A model generated the notes under the pieces. The model made no database searches and was not told the DNA's origin. It saw only the letters and a program-made list of their open reading frames with translations. A stretch of DNA of 43,273 nt from Bacteroidales bacterium (GTDB lineage Bacteria; Bacteroidota; Bacteroidia; Bacteroidales; UBA932), in assembly GCA_017429765.1 (NCBI GenBank), contig JAFROJ010000009.1:1-43273 (forward strand). Reading direction: 5' to 3'. Positions 33,040-40,654 of this stretch are shown piece by piece (position 1 is the stretch's first letter; each line of letters starts with the position of its first letter). The translations under genes were made by a program, and so were the position numbers.

Positions 33040-35370
33040 ATGAAGAAAGCCCCTCTGATCCTCATCCTCGCGGCCCTGATCGCGGCGTCCTGCGGGGTGA
33101 AAGCGCCCGAGAAGACACCCGCCGGCTATGTCAACCCCTTCATCGGCGCCAGCACCAGCGTCGACGCGGCCGGAGTGTACCACGGTCTTGGAAAGACCTT
33201 CCCCGGCGCCACCACGCCTTTCGGCATGGTGCAGGCCAGCCCCAACACCATAACCGGCGGAGACAACGGCTCCGGCTACAGTTATGAGATGAGCTCCATC
33301 GAGGGCTTCGACCTCACTCAGATGAGCGGAGTGGGCTGGTACGGCGACCTGGGCAATTTCCTCGTGATGCCGACGACCGGTCCCATCAAGACCATAGCGG
33401 GAAAGGAAGACGGCTCGATCGAGGGCTGGCGCTCGTCCTTCGACAAGGCGACCGAGACCGCCTCCCCGGGCTACTATTCCGTGGTTCTCGAGAATTATGA
33501 CATAAAAGTCGAGTGCTCGGCCACTCCCCATTGCGGGATATTCCGCTTCACCTGGCCGGAGAACCCGCTTTCAAGGATACAGGTGGATCTGGCCAGAAGG
33601 GTCGGGGGCACCTCAGAGGAGCAATATGTGATAGTCGTCGACGACCACACGATCGAGGGATGGATGCGTTGCACCCCCGAGACCGGAGGATGGGGGAACG
33701 GCGCCGGCAAGGCCCTGTACACCGTGTACTTCCACGCGGAGTTCGACCGTCCCTTCTCGACCAGGGGATTCTGGAGCGCCGACATCCCGGACGACTGGAT
33801 CCGCAAGAGGGAAGAGGTGGTGAGCCTCCCCTATCTCGAGAGGGTCGCCCAGGCCGACATCATCACCGAATCCAATGAGCTGAGAGGCAAGCACTTGGGC
33901 TTCTTCTCCGAGTTCCCCACGACCAAGGGGGAGGAGTCGGTCCTGAAAGTCGGGATATCATTCGTGGACATCGAGGGCGCAAGGAATAATTTCCTCTCGG
34001 AGATAGACACCAAGGATTTCGACACCGTACGCCAGGACGCCTGGAACCAGTGGAACCGGGAACTGTCCAAGGTGGCGGTCAAGGGCGGGACCGAGTCCGA
34101 GCTCACCGTGTTCTACACGGCCCTTTACCACACCTACATCGACCCCAGGCTCTACGCCGACTGTGACGGGCGCTATGTCGGGGGCGACTACAAGATCCAC
34201 GGTCCCGACCCTTCCTTCACGAAGAGGACCATATTCAGCGGATGGGACGTGTTCCGCAGCCAGATCCCCCTCCAGGCGATCATAAACCCCGACGTGGTGA
34301 ACGACCTCGTCTCCTCCCTGGTGACAATGGGAGAGGAGGGCGGCAAAGGTATTTTAGAGCGTTGGGAGTTCCTGAACTCAAACTCGGGATGCATGGTGGG
34401 CAATCCGGCGGCTATCGTGATCGCCGACGCCTACGTCAAAGGTATCAGGAACTTCAACGCGGCCAAGGCCCTCGAGCTGGCCGCGAACACCTCCGTCAAG
34501 ACAGGCAACTTCCCTCTCGGATGGACTCCCACATCCAACAGCATATCCGAGACTCTGGAATACGCCTACGCGGACTGGTGCATAGGGCGTCTCGCCGAGG
34601 CTATCGGGGAGAAGGCCGTGGCCGGGGAATATTATCAGAAAGCCCAGGCTTTCAGGAATATATTCGATCACGAGGTCGGATGGTTCAGGGCCAGAAAGGA
34701 AGACGGGTCATGGGGACGCTGGCCAGAGGGCGCCAGAACAATGGAGGGACTCGGATGCATCGAGAGCAACCCCTACCAGCAGGGATGGTTCGTGCCTCAT
34801 GATATTCCCGGAATGGTCGAGCTTATGGGCGGGACGGAGAAAGTCCTGGCTGACCTTAAGGAATTCTTCGCCAACACTCCGGACAACCTGCTCTGGAACC
34901 AGTATTACAACCACGCCAACGAGCCCGTCCATTTCGTGCCCTTCCTCTTCAACGAGCTTGGAGAGCCATGGAACACCCAGAAATGGACCCGCTTCATCTG
35001 CGGCCACGCCTATTCCGACGACCCGGCCACCGGACTCGTGGGCAATGACGACGCCGGCCAGATGTCGGCCTGGTACGTCCTCGCGGCCGCCGGCCTGCAC
35101 CCGGTCTGCCCAGGAGACACCAAGATGGAGATCACCAGCCCCGTGTTCGACGAGGTCCTGTTCACGACAGATCCCAAGTTCGCCTCAGGCAAGACCTTCA
35201 CTGTCAAGGCTAAAGGCAACAGCCCGGAGAACATCTACATCCAGTCCGCAAAGTTGAACGGCAAAAGGCTGGATGTCCCCCACATCGATTTCTCCGACAT
35301 CGCCGCCGGAGGTGTCCTTGAACTTAAAATGGGCCCCCGCCCCTCCGAGTGGGGGACAAAGGCTCAATAA
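33040..35370 (+). CDS. GH92 alpha-mannosidase lipoprotein
   Basis: 776 residues, lipobox IAASC. GH92 motifs: NPFIGASTS, GKTFPGATTPFGM, HANEPVH with Glu628, and GNDDAGQMSAW (Asp670-Asp671). Compared with the GH92 at 6433-9297 it lacks the C-terminal CHB_HEX_C and PA14 modules and differs at key positions (NEPVH for NEPSH, GNDDAG for GNEDCG), suggesting a different linkage preference. Last gene of the Stealth-LicD operon. Its 3' end overlaps the convergent deformylase-like gene by 7 nt. Confidence 0.93.
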   Translation: MKKAPLILILAALIAASCGVKAPEKTPAGYVNPFIGASTSVDAAGVYHGLGKTFPGATTPFGMVQASPNTITGGDNGSGYSYEMSSIEGFDLTQMSGVGWYGDLGNFLVMPTTGPIKTIAGKEDGSIEGWRSSFDKATETASPGYYSVVLENYDIKVECSATPHCGIFRFTWPENPLSRIQVDLARRVGGTSEEQYVIVVDDHTIEGWMRCTPETGGWGNGAGKALYTVYFHAEFDRPFSTRGFWSADIPDDWIRKREEVVSLPYLERVAQADIITESNELRGKHLGFFSEFPTTKGEESVLKVGISFVDIEGARNNFLSEIDTKDFDTVRQDAWNQWNRELSKVAVKGGTESELTVFYTALYHTYIDPRLYADCDGRYVGGDYKIHGPDPSFTKRTIFSGWDVFRSQIPLQAIINPDVVNDLVSSLVTMGEEGGKGILERWEFLNSNSGCMVGNPAAIVIADAYVKGIRNFNAAKALELAANTSVKTGNFPLGWTPTSNSISETLEYAYADWCIGRLAEAIGEKAVAGEYYQKAQAFRNIFDHEVGWFRARKEDGSWGRWPEGARTMEGLGCIESNPYQQGWFVPHDIPGMVELMGGTEKVLADLKEFFANTPDNLLWNQYYNHANEPVHFVPFLFNELGEPWNTQKWTRFICGHAYSDDPATGLVGNDDAGQMSAWYVLAAAGLHPVCPGDTKMEITSPVFDEVLFTTDPKFASGKTFTVKAKGNSPENIYIQSAKLNGKRLDVPHIDFSDIAAGGVLELKMGPRPSEWGTKAQ

Positions 35371-35975
35371 GAGTAAGCGGTGAGGGTGTCGGCCCTGTCG
35401 GTGTAGAGGATGCCGTCGAGGTGGTCTGTCTCGTGCTGGAAGATCACGGCGGTGAAACCCTCCACTGTGTCACGGACTGTCCGGAGGGTCGAGGCGTCCT
35501 TGTAGGAGATCACGACCTTAGTGTAGCGGGGAACCATTCCCCTGAGACCGGGCACCGAAAGGCAGCCCTCCGCTCCGGGGACGACATCTCCAGAGAGAGA
35601 CTCGATCCTGATGTTGGGATAGACCTCGAAAGGCTCCCCTTCCTTGTCGAAACGCTGGACCGCCACTATCCTGCGGGAAAGCCCGACCTGAGGGCCGGCT
35701 ATTCCCACTCCGTCCTGGGAAGGATCGGTCACGGTGGTGACCATCTTCCCGGCCAGAGCCTGGTAGCGCTTTGTCTTGAGATCCCTGTCAGAGAAATCCG
35801 CGCATGCCTTCCTCAGGAAAAGGGAGTCCTTGCGGTCGGCGATCGTGAGCACCCTCATCACCGGGCCGGAGCCGTCGATCAAGGCCTTCTCGGCCTTCGT
35901 GAGAGAGGAGCCACCGGTGCGGGAGCAACCGAGAGAAAGCGCCAATAGCGCCATTATCGCTAATGAATATCTCAT
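35364..35975 (-). CDS. Peptide deformylase homologue with lipoprotein signal
   Basis: 203 residues. All three deformylase motifs are intact: GVGIAGPQVG, EGCLSVPG (metal Cys) and QHETDHLDG (HExxH). The domain proper begins near residue 38 (PVMRVLTIAD); ahead of it is a clear lipoprotein signal MRYSLAIMALLALSLGC. Deformylases normally act in the cytoplasm on nascent formyl-Met, so an exported version is odd. An AGGAGG sequence lies 6 nt before the ATG (35980-35988), a rare good Shine-Dalgarno here, within the end of radA, which it overlaps by ATGA. It may process formylated peptides or deacylate another substrate in the periplasm. Confidence 0.85.
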   Translation of the reverse strand: MRYSLAIMALLALSLGCSRTGGSSLTKAEKALIDGSGPVMRVLTIADRKDSLFLRKACADFSDRDLKTKRYQALAGKMVTTVTDPSQDGVGIAGPQVGLSRRIVAVQRFDKEGEPFEVYPNIRIESLSGDVVPGAEGCLSVPGLRGMVPRYTKVVISYKDASTLRTVRDTVEGFTAVIFQHETDHLDGILYTDRADTLTAYSY

Positions 35976-37387
35976 ATTCCACCTCCTTGGAACAGGGCCC
36001 TGACCAAAGCGGGAACGTCCGCCACTTTAACTATCTCGATACCTTTCGTCCCGGCCTCGAAAGAGGTGAAAGACGATAGGAATATCTTCTTGAAACCGAG
36101 CCTCGCCGCCTCGGATATCCTCCTGTCCGCCTGGGCCACGGGACGGATCTCGCCGCTGAGGCCGATCTCCCCGGCGAAACAATAGTCGGACGGGACCGGG
36201 AAGTCGAAATTCGACGAGAGGACGGCCGACACCACGGCCATGTCGCAGGCGGGATCGCTGATCCTGAGGCCTCCGGCCATATTCAGGAACACATCTTTCT
36301 GGGCTAGCTTGAACCCTGCCCTTCTCTCGAGAACCGCGAGGAGCATATTCAGACGCCTCGTGTCGAATCCGGTCGCGGAACGCTGAGCCGTGCCGTAGAC
36401 AGCCGAGCTGACCAGGGCCTGGACCTCGAACAGGAAGGGCCTGGCGCCATCCAGCATGACGGCCACGGCGGCCCCGCTGAGACCTTCCTCATGCATGGGA
36501 ACCAGGAGCTCGGAAGGATTGGCGACCTGGCGTAGCCCCTTGCCGGTCATCTCGAAGACGGCCAGCTCGGAGGTCGAGCCGAAGCGGTTCTTGATGCTCC
36601 TCAGGATCCTGTAGGCCCCCTTGTTGTCGCCCTCGAACTGGAGCACCACATCCACGATGTGCTCCAGGATCTTGGGTCCGGCGATGGAGCCTTCCTTGGT
36701 GATATGCCCGATCAGGATGACGGGGATCCCGGTCTCCTTGGCGAAACGGAGAAGGATCGCTGCCACCTCCTTGATCTGGGACACCGATCCCGGAGTGGAG
36801 TCCACGGTCTCGGTGTACATCGTCTGGACGGAGTCGACAATCATCAGGTCAGGGTCAGTCTCACTGGCCTGTGAAATGATATTCTCGATCAGTGTCTCGC
36901 TGTAGATCACGCAGTTGGACGCGTCGCCGCCAAGCCTGTCGGCCCTCATCTTGACCTGTCTCTCGCTCTCCTCGCCTGTGACATAGAGGGTTTTCAGGGT
37001 GGGGCAACCGAGGGGGATCTGAAGGGAGAGGGTGGATTTGCCGATGCCGGGCTCTCCACCGATCAGCACGAGGGAGCCCTCGACTATCCCGCCGCCGAGA
37101 ATCCTGTCCACCTCCTCGTTGTGGAGGGAGACTCTGGCCTCGTTGGTGGAGTCGATCTCGGAGAGTCTACGGGGCGCCCTTCCCTCGCCGGGAACATATC
37201 CTCTCGCTCCTCTTCCGGCCCCTAAACCTTTTCCAGTCCCTGAACCCCTTCCGGTCCCTGAGCCAGTCGAAGGGCCTATTTTCTGCTCCGTCAGGGTGTT
37301 CCACTCCCCGCAGGCTGGGCAGCGGCCCATCCACTTTGGGTATTCATTTCCGCAATTGGAGCAGAACCATACTATCTTTTCTTTCAT
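35972..37387 (-). CDS. radA: DNA repair/recombination ATPase RadA
   Basis: 471 residues from ATG 37387; an in-frame TTG at 37396 is less likely. N-terminal C4 zinc finger (CSNCGNEYPKWMGRCPAC), RecA-like ATPase with Walker A GEPGIGKST, DLMIVDSVQT (Walker B region), RadA motif KNRFGSTSE and a C-terminal Lon-protease-like domain (FLNMAGGLRISDPACD, SGEIRPV). It promotes branch migration during recombination. Between the zinc finger and the ATPase (about residues 37-64) there is a Gly/Ser/Thr-rich stretch ([17 protein letters not shown]) encoded by antisense copies of repeat family A. Middle gene of the minus operon; starts 5 nt after the YfcE-like gene. Confidence 0.96.
   Translation of the reverse strand: MKEKIVWFCSNCGNEYPKWMGRCPACGEWNTLTEQKIGPSTGSGTGRGSGTGKGLGAGRGARGYVPGEGRAPRRLSEIDSTNEARVSLHNEEVDRILGGGIVEGSLVLIGGEPGIGKSTLSLQIPLGCPTLKTLYVTGEESERQVKMRADRLGGDASNCVIYSETLIENIISQASETDPDLMIVDSVQTMYTETVDSTPGSVSQIKEVAAILLRFAKETGIPVILIGHITKEGSIAGPKILEHIVDVVLQFEGDNKGAYRILRSIKNRFGSTSELAVFEMTGKGLRQVANPSELLVPMHEEGLSGAAVAVMLDGARPFLFEVQALVSSAVYGTAQRSATGFDTRRLNMLLAVLERRAGFKLAQKDVFLNMAGGLRISDPACDMAVVSAVLSSNFDFPVPSDYCFAGEIGLSGEIRPVAQADRRISEAARLGFKKIFLSSFTSFEAGTKGIEIVKVADVPALVRALFQGGGI
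37213..37278. repeat. Interspersed repeat family A inside radA
   Basis: Plus strand: TTCCGGTCCCTGAGCCAGTC + GAAGGGCC (37249-37276) preceded by two degenerate copies, TTTTCCAGTCCCTGAACCCC and TTCCGGCCCCTAAACC. Antisense to radA, still in frame. Confidence 0.75.
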
Positions 37388-37392
37388 CACAT

Positions 37393-37950
37393 TCAATTAT
37401 TTATTTTTTGTGACCGGGGAACATAATCCCATGGAAGTTCGCATTTCTCGAGATGGGAGATTCTTCCGGCGTCGAGCTGGAAGCGGAGGGCCATGCGGGG
37501 GACGTCGCGGGAGCCTTGGAGGCCGCAGGCGCCGGGGTTCATGAACAGGAAACCGAGACGGTCGTCACGGAAGACCTGGGGGATGTGAGTGTGGCCGCAG
37601 ATGAATATGTCGGGATGCCACAGGTCGATCAGTTCCTTGGCGAACTCGTCGTACTGGGGCCGCTTCGGGTCGTAGGCCCAATAACTTCCCCTCCTCAGGC
37701 CGATGTGGGTCATCAGCACCCTAAGCCCCTCGCATTCAATGCGTTGGTATCTGGGATAGATCTGCCTCACGTCCAGCCCGTCACAATTCCCATAGACCCC
37801 CGTCATCGGCTTGAAAGCCTCAATGGTCGAGGCGCAGGAGAGGGTGCCGAAGTCCCCGGCGTGCCAGATCGCGTCCACCGGCTCAAGGAACTCCCTGACG
37901 TCGGAGGCGAACACCCCGTGAGTGTCGGATATGAGGCCGATCCTCGTCAC
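37393..37950 (-). CDS. YfcE/MJ0936-type metallophosphoesterase
   Basis: 185 residues, cytoplasmic. Calcineurin-like motifs: LISDTHG (residues 6-12), AGDFG, YGNCD, THIG and CGHTHIP. Members are two-metal phosphodiesterases, with YfcE shown to act on small phosphodiesters. It starts 1-2 nt after the acyltransferase gene and ends 5 nt before radA. Physiological substrate unknown. Confidence 0.9.
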   Translation of the reverse strand: MTRIGLISDTHGVFASDVREFLEPVDAIWHAGDFGTLSCASTIEAFKPMTGVYGNCDGLDVRQIYPRYQRIECEGLRVLMTHIGLRRGSYWAYDPKRPQYDEFAKELIDLWHPDIFICGHTHIPQVFRDDRLGFLFMNPGACGLQGSRDVPRMALRFQLDAGRISHLEKCELPWDYVPRSQKINN

Positions 37951-37951
37951 G

Positions 37952-39193
37952 CTACAGCTTGATCACTATATTCTTCTTGTACAGAGGATAGAGCAGGCAG
38001 AAGATGACGGTGGCGAATATCAGGGCGTACAGGAGCGACATGTACTCGTTGGCCCCGAAATAGGCGCTCGAGCTGAAGTTGAAGAAGGTATAACTCTTCG
38101 CTATCACTCCTGAGAGGATAAAGGCCATCAAAGGATTCAGGCCCAGCACCTTGAAGGGGAAGAACGGCTTGGAGTGGCCCTTGATGTCAACCACATACAT
38201 CAGGAAGGCGAGCGCCACCATTGCCCAGCCGCCGGCGTAGAACACGTAGGAGGCCGACCACAGGGGCTTGCTGATGGGGATCCAGATGCTGAGGATCATG
38301 GCACCCGCCAGGCAGGCGCAGCCATAGACGAATGTCCTGAGGGCGACTCGGTCGGGAGAGTTGCGCAGGCGGACCACTTCGACCGGCCCTTCGACAGGCT
38401 CAGGGACCGTAGGACACGGTTGGTGAACTTGTCGAACCACAGGGGCCGGCCCTTCGACCGGGTGGGTACCAACCCACGTGGCGGCCATGCGGTTCCTGGA
38501 GCGGATGATCATCGAGCCGATCAGGTAGCCCAGGAGGCAGGTGCAGGCCCCCGTCATCGAGCCGAGAAGACCCTCGGGGTCGAAATTGGTGCCGCTGTAG
38601 CCATGGTAGCAATGATTGCCTCCCACCAGCCACTCGTCGATCCTCATCGAGACATTCCCCTCGAGGGTGAAAGCCCCGGGATCCCTGCCGAACGCCAGGA
38701 GAATCCCGGTGTAGACGACACAAAGCGTGGCGATCGCGGCCATTATCTTACCCGGCCTCTTGAGCCAGAGCGCTATGCAACCGCCTATGGCATAGGCTAT
38801 TCCGATGCGCTGGAGCACTCCGAATATCCTCTTGTGCTGGAGCCAGTAGAGATAGTTCTGCCCGAAACTCCAGGTCTCGTCGTGGAGCGAGGTCGGGAAG
38901 AAAGGGTACAGATTCAAAAGCAATCCGACCAGGAATATCATCGCTCCCCTCTTCAGCACCTTTAGATAGGCCTTGTAGTCCACTTTCTCGAACTTGGTGA
39001 ACGAGAAAGCCATGGCGCAGCCCATGCAGAAGATGAAGAACGGGTACACGAGATCGGTCGGCGTACAGCCAGTCCAGCCGGCGTGGCGGAGCGGCGGGAA
39101 TATCTTTGACCATGTGCCTGGATTATTCACGACGCACATGAAAGCTATGGTTATCCCCCTGAGGATGTCCAGCGATAGATAGCGTTTTTTCAT
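37952..39193 (-). CDS. HGSNAT/NagX-like membrane acyltransferase
   Basis: 413 residues from ATG 39193, which begins the typical RYLSLDILRGITIAFM helix; upstream in-frame codons overlap the divergent promoter region. About ten membrane segments (for example FIFCMGCAMAFSF, MIFLVGLLLNLYPFF, AMVALAFLMYVV). Motifs GNHCYHGYSGTNFDPEGLLG and IPISKPLWSASYVFYAGG match the heparan-alpha-glucosaminide acetyltransferase/DUF5009 family, which acetylates sugars across the membrane using acetyl-CoA. A 35-residue stretch (about 240-274, PVEG...VVRQVHQP...VPEPVEG) in a loop is encoded by repeat family A. First gene of the minus operon. Confidence 0.87.
   Translation of the reverse strand: MKKRYLSLDILRGITIAFMCVVNNPGTWSKIFPPLRHAGWTGCTPTDLVYPFFIFCMGCAMAFSFTKFEKVDYKAYLKVLKRGAMIFLVGLLLNLYPFFPTSLHDETWSFGQNYLYWLQHKRIFGVLQRIGIAYAIGGCIALWLKRPGKIMAAIATLCVVYTGILLAFGRDPGAFTLEGNVSMRIDEWLVGGNHCYHGYSGTNFDPEGLLGSMTGACTCLLGYLIGSMIIRSRNRMAATWVGTHPVEGPAPVVRQVHQPCPTVPEPVEGPVEVVRLRNSPDRVALRTFVYGCACLAGAMILSIWIPISKPLWSASYVFYAGGWAMVALAFLMYVVDIKGHSKPFFPFKVLGLNPLMAFILSGVIAKSYTFFNFSSSAYFGANEYMSLLYALIFATVIFCLLYPLYKKNIVIKL
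38371..38470. repeat. Composite interspersed repeat A inside the NagX-like gene
   Basis: In the sense direction it reads GGTCGAAGGG, then CCCTGTGGTTCGACAAGTTC, ACCAACCG, a 9-nt insertion, then GGTCCCTGAGCCTGTCGAAG, and another GGTCGAAG. The core equals the element in tsaC apart from one base and the 9-nt insertion, which keeps the frame. It encodes PVVRQVHQPCPTVPEPVEG. Confidence 0.8.
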
Positions 39194-39198
39194 ATTTA

Positions 39199-39206
39199 CA
39201 AATATA
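39199..39206 (-). promoter_or_regulatory. -7 box for the NagX-yfcE-radA-deformylase operon
   Basis: Minus strand TATATTTG, exact match, ending 5 nt before ATG 39193; predicted leaderless. Divergent from the rsmE box. Confidence 0.5.
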
Positions 39207-39226
39207 ATCTTTTCACGGCGATTTGG

Positions 39227-39234
39227 TATCTTCG
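39227..39234 (+). promoter_or_regulatory. -7 box for the rsmE operon
   Basis: TATCTTCG ending 4 nt before ATG 39239; predicted leaderless transcript. Confidence 0.45.
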
Positions 39235-39238
39235 CGTT

Positions 39239-39961
39239 ATGGAGATTTTCCACGCCGCCGAGTTTAACGGGAACATGGTGTTCCTTGACGCCGATGAGAG
39301 CGCCCACTGCGTCCGTGTTCTGAGGCACAGGACAGGGGACGAGATCACCGTGGTCGACGGGAAGGGGACCATGGCCCGCTGCCGCCTGACCGACGACTCC
39401 CCCAAGGGAGCGTCCGCCGAGATTCTCGAGAGGTTCCCTCTCTGGGGCGGCCATCCATATTCACTCACCATGGCGGTCTGCCCGGTGAAGAACAATGACA
39501 GGTACGAGTGGTTCGTCGAGAAGGCCACGGAAGTCGGTGTGGATGTGATAGTTCCGGTCATTGGAGAAAGGTCGGAGAGAAGGGTTTTCAAGACGGACCG
39601 CTCCAAGAAAATCGCCCTGTCGGCGATGAAACAGAGCCTCAAGGCGAAACTCCCCGAGGTCGAGGAGCCGGTCAGCGTCAAGGATTTCATCGCCTCCCGG
39701 AAAGAGCGGGGCGGGCTCAAACTGATCTGCTATTGCTTCGAGGGAGAGACAGAGAGAGTCTCCGTCGAGGAGGCCCTGAAAGGCCTTCCGGAAGGCTCGG
39801 ACTTAACCATCATGATCGGCCCCGAGGGAGACTTCTCGCCGGAGGAGGCCCGTCTGGCGGTGGAGAGCGGCTTCCTTCCGGTCCATCTGGGGCCGTCAAG
39901 GCTCCGCACGGAGACAGCCGCCGTCACGGCCGCCACCGCGGTTTATTTACATTTCATTTAG
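39239..39961 (+). CDS. rsmE: 16S rRNA m3U1498 methyltransferase
   Basis: 240 residues. PUA-like N-terminal part with ESAHCVRVLRHRTGDEI, then a SPOUT domain with EKATEVGVD, SERR and the AdoMet-knot motifs MIGPEGDFSPEE and LGPSRLRTETAA. It methylates U1498 of 16S rRNA. First gene of a three-gene operon with tsaC (3 nt gap) and a CotH-like gene. Confidence 0.96.
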   Translation: MEIFHAAEFNGNMVFLDADESAHCVRVLRHRTGDEITVVDGKGTMARCRLTDDSPKGASAEILERFPLWGGHPYSLTMAVCPVKNNDRYEWFVEKATEVGVDVIVPVIGERSERRVFKTDRSKKIALSAMKQSLKAKLPEVEEPVSVKDFIASRKERGGLKLICYCFEGETERVSVEEALKGLPEGSDLTIMIGPEGDFSPEEARLAVESGFLPVHLGPSRLRTETAAVTAATAVYLHFI

Positions 39962-39964
39962 AAT

Positions 39965-40654
39965 ATGCATAAGAAAGACATAGACAAGGTTTTGGGAGAG
40001 GCCGTCCAGACCCTACGGGAAGGCGGTGTGATCCTTTATCCGACCGACACTGTCTGGGGACTCGGCTGCGACGCCACCAACCCGGAGGCTGTGTCGAGAA
40101 TATTCGGGATCAAGCGCCGGCCGGACAGCAAGTCGCTGGTTCTCCTGGCCAGCGACCTTGATCAGATAGCGCGATATGTCGCCGCGATCCCCCCGATGGC
40201 CATCGACCTCGTCGAGGTCAACGACAAGCCCATGACCATCATCTATCCCGGAGCCAAAACCTACCCTGCGCCGACTTCTCTGGTCCCTGCCTCGCCCCCG
40301 GTCCCTGTGGTTCGACAAGCTCACCAACCGGTCCCTGAGCCTGTCGAAGGGGCCAAAGCCGATAAGTACCATTTAGCGTGGAACGCCGTGGCCGACGACG
40401 GCACCGTCGGGATCAGGATCCCGATGATGGAGTTCTGCAGGAATATGGCCGGGAAACTCGGCAGGCCCGTGGTCTCCACCTCGGCGAATATCTCCGGCCA
40501 ACCGACCCCTAGGATATTCAAGGACATCCCCGAGGAGATCAAGGCTGCCGTTGACTACATCGTCGATCCCCGCCTCGAGGCCGGGGCCACCGGTGAGGCG
40601 TCCCAGATCATTAAGATAGGCCTGCGAGGAGAGGTTGAGATAATAAGGCCATGA
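39965..40654 (+). CDS. tsaC: Threonylcarbamoyl-AMP synthase (Sua5/YwlC/TsaC family)
   Basis: 229 residues. Motifs LREGGVILYPTDTVWGLGCDA, IKRRPDSKSLVLL, PMTIIYPG and PVVSTSANISGQPTP. It makes threonylcarbamoyl-AMP for the t6A37 modification of tRNA. The stretch from about Val107 to Gly129 ([18 protein letters not shown]) comes from repeat family A and explains a length beyond the usual 185-210; it falls between the substrate loop and DGTVGIRIP, where loops vary. Overlaps the CotH-like gene by ATGA. Activity with the insertion is expected but untested. Confidence 0.93.
   Translation: MHKKDIDKVLGEAVQTLREGGVILYPTDTVWGLGCDATNPEAVSRIFGIKRRPDSKSLVLLASDLDQIARYVAAIPPMAIDLVEVNDKPMTIIYPGAKTYPAPTSLVPASPPVPVVRQAHQPVPEPVEGAKADKYHLAWNAVADDGTVGIRIPMMEFCRNMAGKLGRPVVSTSANISGQPTPRIFKDIPEEIKAAVDYIVDPRLEAGATGEASQIIKIGLRGEVEIIRP
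40283..40355. repeat. Composite interspersed repeat A inside tsaC
   Basis: GGTCCCTGTGGTTCGACAAG, CTCACCAACC, then GGTCCCTGAGCCTGTCGAAG and GGGCC. In frame and in the same orientation and reading frame as the copy in the NagX-like gene. Confidence 0.8.

Noticed and set aside
37388-37396. TTG start of radA at 37396
   Set aside because: It nearly overlaps the preceding stop, and the ATG three codons later begins the conserved N-terminus.
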